NCBI GenBank assembly: GCA_001692895.1
Contig: KV748180.1
Location: 5,160,412-5,224,411, forward strand
Origin: Cenococcum geophilum 1.58
Taxonomy: Eukaryota; Ascomycota; Dothideomycetes; Gloniales; Gloniaceae
Reading direction: 5' to 3'
DNA length: 64,000 bases
In this document: piece by piece, positions 24,741-35,372 of the stretch
Layout: the number at the start of each line of letters is the position of its first letter
Position numbering within the stretch: the first letter of the stretch is position 1
Position numbers and translations under genes: made by a program
The notes under the pieces: generated by a model
Told to the model about the DNA's origin: nothing
The model's database searches: none
The model's input: only the letters and a program-made list of their open reading frames with translations

Positions 24741-24898
24741 ATCTACCTACCTACTTACCTGCCTGCCTGCCTGCCTGCCTGCCTACCTACCTATCTACCT
24801 GCTTACTTACCTACCTACCTACTTGCCTACCTACCTATCTATCTATCCGTCTGTCTATACCTACCCGTCTATACCTACCTATCTATACCTACCTGTCT
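24741..24898. repeat. (CCTR)n tetranucleotide array
   Basis: About 40 units of CCTA/CCTG/TCTA variants. The apparent hydrophobic ORF over it is a by-product of the repeat and is not listed. Confidence 0.93.
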
Positions 24899-24965
24899 AT
24901 ATCACCTTAATTCAATCGATTAATTAAATCGTTTATTATGTTCGCTGGCTAGTTGTTTAAACGGT

Positions 24966-25175
24966 TGTCGTGTGGCTCTGGTGACGGTCGTGTGGCGATG
25001 ATAACGGTCGTCTGGCTCTGACGGTCGTCTAGCTCTGGCGACAGTCATCTGGCTCCGGCGACGGTCGTCTAGCTCTGACGACGGTTGTCTAGCTCTGACG
25101 ACGGTCGTCTGGCTCTGACGGTCGTCTAGCTCTGGCGACGGTTATCTGGCTCCGGCGACGGTCGTCTAGCTCTGA
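24966..25175. repeat. 20-bp minisatellite, left half
   Basis: Unit close to GACGACGGTCGTCTAGCTCT, with 17-bp variants lacking GAC and variants with GGCTCTG or GGCTCCG. The array continues at 30477-30645 on the other side of Copia E, which inserted within it with the target duplication TCTGA. It is largely free of RIP. Confidence 0.93.
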
Positions 25176-25371
25176 TGTTGGAATTACAAGGTCATAAGGT
25201 CACAGCGGAGGTGTCTTGAGGGTCTAATTGATGATAGAGATGACGCAGACGATGAATATTGATTGATTCGTGATGCAGTAGATGCGGTTGATGTCTATCT
25301 AGATTGCATGCAGAGCTTGACCTCGCAAGGTGTCCAGAGCTTAGTCAGCACCTCATCGCTAATTTCTGACA
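25176..25371 (-). repeat. 3' LTR of Copia E (196 bp, RIP-free)
   Basis: TGTTGGAATTACAAG to TTTCTGACA. It retains TpG at all positions that are TpA in the partner LTR. A purine tract (GGGGGAG on minus, about 25372-25378) adjoins it. Confidence 0.96.
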
Positions 25372-25465
25372 CTCCCCCATGCTAACGACGCTCTCCTCGT
25401 CTGTCCCAAATAGGCAATAATGAAGCTATTCCCAAATACCTTGCAAGTGCCATTCGGCCTACGTA

Positions 25466-25847
25466 CGGAGGTCGTTAACAAAAGTTCTTGCACCTTCCTA
25501 ATTAGGAAAGTATGCGACTGCGCACGCGCAATCACGGGTGCGCAGCTATCAGCCTACCCTACGTAAATTTAGACACGACTCCGCTACAACTGCGTAATTT
25601 TTAGCACTGCTACGTAAGCCGTGATACCAGCTGCGTAAATTATAGCACTAATAAATTTTAATGAATTTTAAGTTATAATAACCACTTTAATACTATTAAT
25701 TATATAAAATTTTTAATTTAGAATTTATATAAAGCTTATAAAATTTTATATAAAAATATAAAAATATAAAAATTTTAATATACTAAGAAAGTTAGTAAAT
25801 TACTTTCCTAATTAGGAAGGTGCAAGAACTTTTGTTAACGACCTCCG
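25466..25847. mobile_element. 382-bp MITE with perfect 47-bp TIRs in Copia E
   Basis: Left end 25466-25512 (CGGAGGTCGTTAACAAAAGT...) is an exact inverted copy of 25801-25847, flanked by TA on both sides. The core is AT-rich with GCGTAA-type motifs and no ORF. TA duplication suggests a Tc1/mariner-mobilised MITE. It interrupts the 3' end of Copia E, close to the end of the polyprotein. The TIRs carry no mutation relative to each other, so it is recent. Confidence 0.94.
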
Positions 25848-25879
25848 TACAGAGGGAAAACCTAGTAGGCAAAAAACCT

Positions 25880-28800
25880 CTGTCACCTACTCCGTCAGTT
25901 ACTAATTCCTAGCGTTACACAGTGCTTCGTAAATTGGTTAATTAGTAGCTACTTTATAAGCATATCTCCCGGCTAATCTTTACCTAGTATATATACTACT
26001 TTAAGTTAATCTCACTAAACCATGTCGTTTCGTACAAAGAGGTATTAAATCTTAATATACTTGGCTTTTTAGTGGTGTCTCGTGTTATACAAAAGGTCAA
26101 CTATACCCTTATTGTCACAGTAGAGCGTAAGGACAAAAGGGTCGTCGTTGTCTCTCTCCCCTAAATCTCTCATCAGCTTTTAAGCTATACTATTAACCTT
26201 ACTCCTTCTAATGCTGCCATAATCTCTACTTCTATTAAGCTTAATACTATTAACTTCTATCTTTAAGCCATCTAGATTACCGCTCCCCTATAGTGTATAA
26301 CTGCTATACCTTAAAATAATATCCAATCGTGTTCTGTTCCCCATATAGCGTCGGTAAAGATACTATAGCTAGCAGGCAGGTTAGTTAACGTAAGCTTACA
26401 CAGAGGTAGGTAAATCTCTTAATTTAAGTAGGTAATTCCTATTTCGAGAATACCGTTTAGATATTATAGTAGTTGCTTACTTAAGCGGTAGTACGATTCT
26501 CCTAGTGTTGCTATAAACCTAGCTAGCTAACTAACAGCATAGCTAGTATTAGGACGCGTATAGTTTAAGAGGTAGATTATAGAGCCAATAATCTATTAAT
26601 ATACCGTTGTATCGTTGTACTTAAAGGGACTTTTAATATTAGGTTTTAGAATAGTACCAGCTGGTATTAGTAGCTTAGCCAGATTACAGTTGTCCATTTT
26701 TAACCGTTTAAGTAGCTTCTTAGTATATATCGTCTAATATAGCTTAAGGGTTCGGTTTGTACGGTCTTAATAGATTTAGAAGCCTATAAATACTTCTATA
26801 GGACCTAGGTCTTTACATCTCCATTCTCTTAAGATTCTTATCTTCGTAATATTAAGGTATCTACGCTTTCCTATAATTAGCATATTATTAACAAATAACA
26901 AGATATACACTTTATTTCCTATAAAGAGATTAGGGTTAGCGTTAGCTAATATTAAACCTATACTCTTAAAGAACTTCTTAACCATCTAAAACCATTCTCT
27001 TAGTACCTGCTTTAGGCTATAAAGTAACTTATTCAGCTTTAAGTAAGCGTCTTTTACCTCCTTAAGGTTAGGCTTGAAGTCTCTTAATAGGTTAGGAATC
27101 TATATATAAACCTGCTCTTATAATAGCGGGTTTAAGAATGCTATTTTAACGTCAACATAGTTAAGTTTAAGGTCTTTAGCTGCCACCTTTACCATTAGGA
27201 ACCTAAAGGTGTTATATTATATAATAGACGCAAACGTCTTAAAATAATTAATATTAGGGGTCTACTTGTCTCCCTAAATACATAGTCTTACCTTCTTACA
27301 AATTACTTCTCCCTTAGCATTATACTTATGCTTTAGTACTAGCTTACTTAGGAGTAACAACCTTCCTTCTAGTACTCTCCCCCTTATAATGGTATAGGTG
27401 TGCATTCTCTTTAGGGAGAGAAATTCTTTAAAGATAGCTTTTATCCAGCCAGGAGCGTCCTCCCTTAAGGCCTAATCTAACTTAATAGCGTTAAAAGGTG
27501 CTATAGGTGCTCCTATAGAGGTAGTATTCTTAGCTTCTAGGTGGATAGCTTTTATAGCTATTACTAACTAAACCACCATATCGTTAAAAACCCTTATATT
27601 TGGTAACCTTCCAGACCTTATTCTCTGCGCATAAGGAATGTATATTAATATACTTCGTATAGGCGTCCCACCCTTTATATTACCTTAATTTAAGCGTCCT
27701 ACTTAATCTTAACCTAGGCTTCCCACTTAATTTAAGCGGCCCACTTAGTCTTAACCTGGGCTTCCCACTCGGCTTAAGCGGCCTACTTGGTTACTATCTA
27801 GCCTACTCTTAGTTCTTATAACTAGAGTCTCTGTCGGCGCATTTAAGGTAATAGGGAAAGGTCTAGGTCGGTTTAGAGCTTAGCTTATAGCTTATACCCA
27901 AGGTGCTCTATAAGGGAACCTATACTTATTCACTTTAGTATCTTTAAAGAGCTTAACTGCTTACGTATATAGGTTTATCATTTTAAATTAACTACTGCCT
28001 TTTAACCCCATAAAAACGTAGTTAGGTCTTATTCTCAAATTATACTTCCTAGGGTATTTCTTAAGCGTATTAATTAGGTTAGCATAGCACCTAAAAACAA
28101 CTAGATTCTTAAGGTTAGGGACTTAACAGGTATATGCCTTATAGGGTATAATGGCACTACTATACTCGTCGTTAAATAGGAGAGCTAAGGTCGGTACTCG
28201 ATTCTTGATCCAGACAGTATATTTAACTGCGTAGCACTAAAGTTTAACTGGTATATTTCCTTAAAATAAAAGTAACCTTATCTTATAGTTAACTATATAG
28301 ATTACGCGCTCAATCGCGCCATTATATAAGTGCTTATATGGCGGACAAGGCTTAAAATTAATACCTTAGGGTATTAATTTGTCTTAAAATCTACGGCCAA
28401 ATTCCCCCTTTTTGTTATCTGCTTAAATCTAAACAGCTCTATTACCAGTAAATCTCTCTACTCTTATAATAATCTCTTTAATATATGGTAGTACTTCTTT
28501 AGTTTAGAGGGTTTTAAGAGGAATAACCTAGGTATAGCGTGTGGCGTTATCTAGGGCTAGGAGGTAGTAGTTATAACCTCTAATTAATATACCAATTCGT
28601 TCTATAGTATTAAGGTATAGCCCTTAACTAGGTACCTTCTCGCGCCTAGTTATCTTCTTACTTAATATTTCTTATATCTTCCCTACTAGGCAAGCTTCGC
28701 ATATACTCTTACTAATTAGTACTACTCTTTTCTTAAGCTTTATACCTAGTGAGGAATACTATAGCTTAAATAGGTTACTATAATTTATATATCCAGTTCG

Positions 28801-30210
28801 GCGGTGCTATAGCTTAGCATCTATTTTACTAACGTTTGGTTATAAATTATGTGCTTCTACTATCGCATTAAATGCTTCCTAATGCTCTTATAGTACGTAA
28901 AGGTTATTTCTTATAATAGCCTTAAATATTACACCTAATCTATACTTACTAGTAGCTTAATTATCCGTATTAAAAGTAATCAAGTAGCCTTCCTAAGTGA
29001 GAGTCCTTACTAAGATTAGCTTAATTGTCTTAAACAAAGGTATAAGCCAGACATCTTTTAGCTTTAGGGTACCAATTTAAACTTAACTATAGCCTATAGC
29101 AGGTATAATAGTCCCATTCGCAATATAGACCTATTATAGCATATTCCATCTCTTTAAGTATATTAGGTCTAATTAGTCACTAGTAAAGTACTTAGTTACT
29201 CCTAAGTTAAAAGCCCAAGCTAGAGACGTTATTATAAGCATAGCACGTTTAGGGTTAAGGTTAAGGTAGATCAAATCGCTATTAAATTCTTCCTTAGCTA
29301 TTGCTACATTCCCTACTTCCTCTACCTTAAAAGCACCTTAATCTATCTTCTTAGTGTTATTAAGTCGGAATTATCTAAACAGGGGACAGTCCTTCTAGTA
29401 GTGACCTTTCTAATAATATATTCTGCACTCGTCTCTTTCTAGTTATCTTAGCTCTTTACTTACTTAAGATAACGAGCTATAGCGATCACGTAAGGAATAG
29501 TTGAATTTACCAGCACAACCTCTACCCCTTATTTAACCTCAACCTCAGTTTCCCCTTCTCCCCCTAGGTTCGTCTTTCCTCTTATATATAAGTGCAGCAG
29601 TCTATACAGGGAGAGCAGTCTCTTGCTCCTAAAGAAGGGTAATACAGCTCTTAAGGTCTCGTTTATTTTATAGGCACTAGGTCTTTACATTCTGCCACAT
29701 AACATTACTTAGTAGGGCTAGAAGGAGTTATTCTTTAATATTATCGTTAGTTAGTGCTTAAGATATTAAGGCTAGATTAATCTTAAATTAATTTAGTATA
29801 GTCAGGAACTTAATAATTCGCATCTTCGTAGGGTCGAATATAGTGCTATAGAACTCTCTGCGAAGTCTAGAGATATAAACCTCGTCGTTGGCCTTATTAA
29901 ACTTCTTCATTCCTTCCCACATTCCTTAAATATCGTACGCCTTCATTATCGTACGCATCTCTTCCTAACGGTCGTCTCCTATCGAATTATAGATAATCTT
30001 ATTTGCTTCCCCTCGTCTTCTTCTCCCATCGGCTGAATTAACTTAAGCTGGGTCTTCTATACCGGTGACGAAATCCCATCCTTCTACCATAATTAGGGCT
30101 GCCTCGTAGGTGCGCTCCCAGTCTGCAAAGTTATCTCCATTAAAAATAACAATTTTACCTACCTTGTGATCGTACGTAGGTGTCGTTAAGGTTGAGGTAG
30201 AGGAGGTCAT
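25880..30210 (-). pseudogene. Copia E gag-pol polyprotein remnant
   Basis: ATG at 30210-30208 starts MTSSTSTLTTPTYDHKVGKI, followed by a UBN2-like gag (REFYSTIFDPTKMRIIKFL) and a damaged CCHC knuckle (KGHYQKDCP-like, about 29380-29440). The integrase core shows GAIERVI, NGAI and YNLRIRPNYVFMG (about 27900-28600). RT (about 26750-27500) has FVNNMLIIGK at 26869-26898, with both catalytic Asp codons (26884-26889) changed to Asn. RNase H is about 25900-26600. Stops are TAA/TAG, sparser in gag than in pol, so RIP is lighter at the 5' end. The polyprotein tail is separated by the MITE. Confidence 0.88.
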
Positions 30211-30268
30211 TTTTAGGGGTCAATTTTCGAGTCAGGAGGTGTTGCTACCCGGGAGAGATTTGCTACCC

Positions 30269-30280
30269 GGGCTCATAACC
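30269..30280 (-). other. Primer binding site matching initiator tRNA-Met anticodon arm
   Basis: The plus strand reads GGGCTCATAACC directly next to the 5' LTR. This is the sense sequence of the anticodon stem-loop of eukaryotic initiator tRNA-Met (CAT anticodon), so the element RNA would pair with it. Copia of Drosophila and several fungal Copia elements are known to use such a half-tRNA-iMet primer. Confidence 0.8.
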
Positions 30281-30476
30281 TATTAGAATTACAAGGTCAT
30301 AAGGTCACAGCGGAGGTATCTTAAGGGTCTAATTGATAATAAAGATAACGCAGACGATAAATATTAATTGATTCGTGATGCAGTAGATGCGGTTGATGTC
30401 TATCTAGATTGCATGCAGAGCTTGACCTCGCAAGGTGTCCAGAGCTTAGTCAGCACCTCATCGCTAATTTCTGACA
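30281..30476 (-). repeat. 5' LTR of Copia E (196 bp, partly RIP-mutated)
   Basis: Aligns without gaps to 25176-25371. By eye I count nine differences, all G to A on the plus strand, eight of them TpG to TpA, all within 30281-30366. The remaining 110 bp (30367-30476) are identical between the two LTRs. Confidence 0.96.
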
Positions 30477-30645
30477 TCTGACGACGGTCGTCTAGCTCTG
30501 GCGACGGTCATCTGGCTCCGGCGACGGTCGTCCAGCTCTGACGACGGTCGTCTAGCTCTGACGACGGTTGTCTAGCTCTGACGACGGTCGTCTGGCTCTG
30601 ACGGTCGTCTAGCTCTGGCGACGGTCATCTGGCTCCGGCGACGGT
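30477..30645. repeat. 20-bp minisatellite, right half
   Basis: Continuation of the array at 24966-25175 with the same GACGACGGTCGTCTAGCTCT-type units. From 30646 to about 30814 there is unique GT-rich DNA in which I see no gene. Confidence 0.92.
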
Positions 30646-30814
30646 TGTCTGCTGGCTGTCGTTCTGGTGTCTTCCTAGGTAGGGAGGATATAAGAAAGGG
30701 TGAAAAATGAGGTGGCTACCTAGGTGTATATAGGGGGTATATTTAGTAGGGGTATATATAAAGGCTATCGGGAATATAGCGGGGACCCGATAGTAGTGTA
30801 TTGCGCGTATATAT

Positions 30815-31612
30815 AAAGGCTTTATATAGAGCTTTATGTAGAGCCTCTATATATAGAGCTTTGCGTAGAGCCTTATATAGAGCTTTATATAGAGCTTTAT
30901 ATAGAGCTTTATATAAAGCCTCGTGCAGAGACTTTATACGCAGAGCTTTATATAAAGCCTCGTATAAAGCTTCGTGTAAAGCTTTATATAGAGCTTTATA
31001 TAGAGCCTCTATACGTAGAGCTTTATATAGAGTATTATGCAAAGCTTTGTATAGAGCTTTGTATAGAGCTTTGTATAAAGCCTTATACAGAGCCTCTATA
31101 TATAGAGCTTTATATAAAGCCTTATATAGAGCCTTGTGTAAAGCTTTGTGTAAAGCTTTATATAAAGCTTTATGTAGAGCTTTGTGTAGAGCTTTATGTA
31201 AAGCCTTTATACGTAGAGCTTTGTATAAAGTATCGTGCAAAGCTTTGTATAGAGCTTTGTATAAAGCTTTATATAAAGCCTTATGCGAGCCTCTATATAT
31301 AGAGCTTTGTATAAAGCCTTATATAGAGCCTTATGCAAAGCCTCGTATAGAGCTTTATATAGAGCTTTATATAGAGCTTTGTATAGAGCTTTGTATAGAG
31401 CTTTATATAGGGCTTTATATAGAGCTTTGTATAGAACTTTGTGCACGAATTCGTGTAGAACTTTGTATAGAGCCTTATGCAGAGCCTTTATACGCAGAGC
31501 TTTGTATAGAGCCTTGTGTAAAGCCTCGTGCAAAGCTTCGTATAGAGCTTCGCGTAAAACTTTATATAGAGCTTTATGTAAAGCTTCGTATAGAGCTTTA
31601 TACAGAGCCTCT
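30815..31612. repeat. 12-bp tandem array (AGAGCTTTATAT family), about 66 units
   Basis: Units such as AGAGCTTTATAT, AAAGCCTTATAT, AGAGCTTTGTAT and AAAGCTTCGTGT continue for about 800 bp. Because 12 is a multiple of three and the units lack stops, long ORFs appear on both strands (repeats such as RALY/KALY). I regard these as artefacts. The central AAGCTT/GAGCTT core is near-palindromic. Confidence 0.95.
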
Positions 31613-31615
31613 ATA

Positions 31616-31876
31616 TTAGGAAAAAATATTTTAGGTACGTTGTTGTAAGCAAAAATCGGGGTCTGCAAAACCTGCGTAAGTCGCAATTTTAGTAGTTTGC
31701 GGCGATTTGTAGCAATTTGCTACGAACACATAGATAGGGTAGGCGCGTGTATAGGTAGCCTATATATTTGTAGCAAATTGCTGCAAATCGCTGCAAATTA
31801 CCAAAATTGCGACTTACGCAGGTTTTGCAGACCCTGATTTTCGTTTGCAACAATAAGCCTAAAAAAAATTTCCTAA
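31616..31876. mobile_element. 261-bp near-palindromic MITE
   Basis: The left arm (TTAGGAAAAAATATTTTAGG...) and the inverted right arm agree for over 100 bp, including GCAAAACCTGCGTAAGTCGC and the GCAGCAATTTGCTAC-like core. TA lies on both sides (31614-31615, 31877-31878). A hairpin of this size could form. The right end doubles as the right end of the larger TIR insertion. Confidence 0.85.
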
Positions 31877-31878
31877 TA

Positions 31879-33450
31879 TACTAGAAGAATAAACTTATAA
31901 GAGATATAGTGGCAGCCCTATATAATTAAAAAGCTTGCCGTTAGCTAAAGAAGATTAAGAAATTACTTTATTGCGATAAGTTAGAATATAGTATCGTTAA
32001 TAAATAGATCTACTTCCGCTAATATCTCTTTATCCCTAACGCCCTAGATCTCTACCTAAAAGTTACCTATTGCTCTTATAGTAACGGCCCCGCTAGTTAC
32101 CCTAGCTAGGTTAAAACTTTTAACCTTTTAAACTAAATATACTGGTAGCTAGGAATCTCCTAGTTTATGGCTACCTTTATTAAAAACTATGCCCTATACT
32201 TTTGTACTAAAACCCCCTATTCTGCCCCGCCTGGTTTCCTAAAGCTATTAGAATTATCTACCTACCTATAGACTAATATCTTAATTAACTATATTATAAC
32301 GCTACTGGTATACTAACGCTATAGTAAAGTATATAAATATATCCTTATTATTATAGACCGCCTAACTAAAATATAATACCTTATTTTAGTAACAGGACTC
32401 TTAATAAAGGAGCTAGTTAATAGCTTTATTAATAACGTATATAAGCTCTACGGTATACTAAGTATAATTATCTCTAATTACGGCATATAATTTATTAGCG
32501 ACTTCTAGTAACAACTAAGTAAACGCCTTAAGATAACCTTATAACTAAGCTTAGCCTAATACCTAAAAATAGACGGCTAAACCGAAATTATTAACGCTGC
32601 CGTAAATAAATACATCTATGCTTTTATTAGCTTTATATAAAATAACTAGGTTAACTACCTACCGCTTACTAAGTTTATTATAAATAACTAAGTTAATAAG
32701 AGTATAGGTATCTCCCTATTTTTTATAAACTATAGCTTTAACCCTTGCCTCGGAATTAAGCCTACTGGCCCCTACCTATTAATACTATTAGTATAAGTAA
32801 AGAAGAAGTTCTTCCATGTAGACTTTATGGCTAACCGCTTTAAGCGGATATTAATATAGCTTAAGGCCCTAGCCTAGATTTTATAGTAACGCTATAAAGA
32901 TAATACTAATACCCGTAGGGATAAGAGCGCGTTATTCTACGAAGGCGATATAGTTATAGTTAGTTTAGAAAATATAAAGATAAATAGACCTAAAAAGAAA
33001 TAGGACGATAAATAGGACGGTCTATACCCCGTACTTATAGTATACTAAAGGGTAGTTATAATAGACCTCCTGGACTATATCTAAGTAAATAAATCCTTTT
33101 ATATATCTAAGGTCTGCCTCTAGGCTGCTAAAGAAATCCCTAGCTAAGCAAATATTAATACTATAGAGCGCCGTAATATATAAGGACGAGTGGTAGAGAG
33201 AGACGATAATAGCAATATAGAAGATAAATAGGAGTTTAAGAAAATCCTTAATATATATAACGAAGACCCCCGGGGCCTAACTTATAAGATTAAATAGAAA
33301 TATTATAAGGATATAACCTAGTAGCTAAAGGAAGACCTAAAGGGTTGCAAATAAGCCGTATAGCGCTTTTATAAGCAATACCCTAAGAAGCTAGGACCCC
33401 TAGACTAGATATAAGATAAGAAAAAGTTACGCTAAGGTCGCGGCCGACCA
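31879..33450 (+). pseudogene. Gypsy C integrase and chromodomain-like module
   Basis: Resumes Gypsy C pol after the TIR insertion. Integrase core: ILIIIDRLTKI (first Asp present), SIIISNYG, where the family has DRG and the catalytic Asp codon has become AAT after TCT, then KIDG-TEI with the Glu. The C-terminal part has GDIVIVSLENIKINRPKKK and, near 33230-33350, EFKKILNIYNEDPRGLTYKI followed by KYYKDI, resembling a chromodomain. Stops are TAA/TAG. Confidence 0.82.
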
Positions 33451-33764
33451 CCGTATTAAAATTTATAGTGGTTAAGATGTTATAAAACTTTAACTAGCGG
33501 TTAAAGTTATCTAATTAGCCAAATTCTTACTAAGAAATGCCACGCGGATTAATTTAGGTGGCGGTATAGAGTTCTATTAACCTTACTTACTAAACTAACT
33601 AATTAGGATTTTCTATGCCCGGCATAAAAAATCGCTATTAGCTTAGTTAAGGGCGGTAAGCGAAACTAATATCTTTACGGTAAAAAATAGGCAACCCTAT
33701 ATACTGCCTATTTTTAAGTTATCTATTTAGTTTAGGAACTAAACTATCTAGGGAAGAGGAGTAC

Positions 33765-33951
33765 TGTTACGGCATTAACCTAACATATACTGTTTTATAC
33801 TATCTTATACTGTTTCCTACTATTAGCTAGCCTACTACTAGTGACTTAGCGGCCGGCCCTACTATTTATATACAATACCCCCTTTCCACCTTCTTCCCCT
33901 CTTTATACTATAACATAGTTATTTAATCTACTTCATTGCAGCACTGTAACA
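33765..33951 (+). repeat. 3' LTR of Gypsy C (187 bp)
   Basis: TGTTACGGCATTAACC to GCACTGTAACA, preceded by the purine tract GGGAAGAGGAGTAC (33751-33764). Followed by the GTTAT target duplication. Confidence 0.95.
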
Positions 33952-34518
33952 GTTATCGTCTATTATAGGTCCTTAAGCTTACCTTATCTTATCTTAAGAA
34001 TCTTAATTATCTCTTATCTCTTTTTAAGAATCTTAAGCCTTTAGCCTTTTACCTTTATTAGGTACTAAAGTAGTTTACTATTTTACTTCTTTTATATCTT
34101 ATAAAGCGATAAATATTATATCTAGTGGGGTCTTAATCCCTACTAAGATTCCCTATTCTATAGTGGAATTATCTTTTACCTTTTATATAATATCTCTAAG
34201 GTTTATATACTTCTAATAAGCTACCTTTATTATCTTATTATTACTAAATATTTCGCCTATATTAAATTTATTATCCTTAATATCTAATTTATAAGATAGT
34301 TTGTTAGTTTCTCTAAACTTTAATAATTCTAGCTCTTATAGCTAATAGCTTACGCTATACTTAGCGTCCTTATAAATTTAATATACGTTATTATAATAGA
34401 ACGCAAAACTCTTAATTAAATATTCTTTTATTCCTCGCAGTATATTATTATCCCTTTATATATATATATCATCTACTAGTCTTATTTCTTTTACTATATA
34501 GTAACTCTAACTACTTCT
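33952..34518 (-). pseudogene. Gypsy A' gag/protease segment
   Basis: Colinear with A3 60286-60798, joining 18384 on one side and 41425 on the other. Degenerate on the minus strand; identity rests on nucleotide similarity to A3 (for example TCTTAAGCCTTTAGCCTTTT). Confidence 0.8.
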
Positions 34519-34743
34519 TATAAGGTGAGGATGTAGATAAGGAGTCTAATAGTAGAATAATGGGTATATTGTATAGATAGAGACAAATCCTTAAGGAAAA
34601 AGGAGGAGTCTATATGCGAGGTAGGAAGGGTTTTCCCTAGGTATATACAGAGCATATACCTTATAGGTAAGTCACCCCTAGGTTACCCCAGGGTTGCCTA
34701 TACCTTACGGCTATATAAATATCTACTTAGGTTTTACCTAATA
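34519..34743 (-). repeat. 3' LTR of Gypsy B2
   Basis: TATAAGGT to ACCTAATA, RIP-altered versions of TGTAAGGT and ACCTAACA. A C-run (ATGCCCCCCCCC, from 34744) next to it is the complement of the polypurine tract. Confidence 0.94.
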
Positions 34744-35123
34744 ATGCCCCCCCCTTTAAAAAGGGTCGTCCCCGATCCTTTATATACTTAAGCCTTAATA
34801 AAACCCTATAAAAAACCTTAATAAGAAAAAAATTTAGAGGGGAAAGAGCGTTTTAATTTTGTGTATAGAGAGACAGGTAGTATATATACGCGGCGCGAAG
34901 ATATTAAGGAACTTTAACCGGCGGTTAAAGTTGTCTAATTAGTTAGATTTGCCTTACTAAAACTCCCCCGCATTTAACTAAGCTAGTAGCGATTTTATAT
35001 ACCCGGTATAGAAAATCCTAATTAGTCCATTTAATAGTTAAAGCCAGTGGAGCTTAATACCGTCGCCTAAATTTAGTAGACTAGAAATATTCTAAAAGCT
35101 TACTTACGTAGGCAGGTTGCTAG

Positions 35124-35372
35124 TACCTCGCGAGTTAGTTATAGGTTATTCGTATATAGCCAGATTTATAAACGGTAAAGTTATATACCTATTAAATCCA
35201 CCACTAACCCTACTTTAGCCTTATGCTATACTAGCGTAGCGCCGTATATACTTCGCGGGTAGGTTATAAGTTACTTATATACAGCTAGGTTTAGGATAGT
35301 AAGGCTATATACCTATTAAATCCGCCACTAACCTATGTTTTAGCCTTGCGCGTTATCTATATAGTATATACG
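35124..35372. repeat. 125-bp direct repeat, two copies, in the B2 3' region
   Basis: Copies start at TACCTCGCGAG (35124) and TACTTCGCGGG (35249); both contain ATATACCTATTAAATCC and TTTAGCCTT. They lie between the end of pol and the 3' LTR. Apart from these repeats I see nothing in 34760-35700. Confidence 0.75.

Larger units (their letters stand above)
25176..30476 (-). mobile_element. Copia element E, full length, minus strand
   Basis: Two 196-bp LTRs and a TCTGA target duplication (25171-25175, 30477-30481). The order on the minus strand is gag, integrase, RT, RNase H, the Ty1/Copia order. The half-tRNA primer site and purine tract flank the LTRs as expected. A 382-bp MITE lies near the 3' end. 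Before RIP the LTRs were apparently identical, so the insertion was young when mutated. It is one of the later insertions of the nest (inside a satellite inside Gypsy C inside Gypsy A'). Confidence 0.96.
24339..31876. mobile_element. Satellite-filled TIR insertion in Gypsy C
   Basis: Both ends read TTAGGAAATTTTTTTTAGG inward and are flanked by TA (24337-24338, 31877-31878); joining the flanks restores Gypsy C reading (LRYT-R). Subtracting Copia E leaves about 2.2 kb made of an AT-rich part, a CCTR tetranucleotide array, a 20-bp minisatellite, a 12-bp array and a palindromic MITE. No transposase is seen. It may be one non-autonomous element, or a MITE pair that trapped satellite DNA. The shared end motif of 24339, 31616 and 31876 links them to one family. 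Confidence 0.7.
18385..33951 (+). mobile_element. Gypsy family C, complete ends, inserted in Gypsy A'
   Basis: Two 187-bp LTRs (18385-18571, 33765-33951) bracket a plus-strand Gypsy element, and GTTAT is duplicated at 18380-18384 and 33952-33956. Removing the two insertions inside it (hAT-like and satellite/TIR composite) leaves about 6.9 kb, a usual Gypsy size. Order of domains: gag, protease, RT, RNase H, integrase, chromodomain-like module, which is the Ty3/Gypsy order. All coding parts carry many TAA/TAG codons. Confidence 0.95.

Noticed and set aside
24700..24927. Hydrophobic 75-residue ORF resembling a membrane peptide
   Set aside because: Translation of the CCTR tetranucleotide array; no support for expression.
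24966..30645. CRISPR-like arrays
   Set aside because: The 20-bp units are contiguous minisatellite repeats without spacers, and the genome is eukaryotic.
30743..31686. Four long ORFs on both strands, up to 272 codons
   Set aside because: They all lie on the 12-bp tandem array; the period is a multiple of three and the units lack stops, so openness is automatic. Low-complexity RALY/KALY peptides with no domain.
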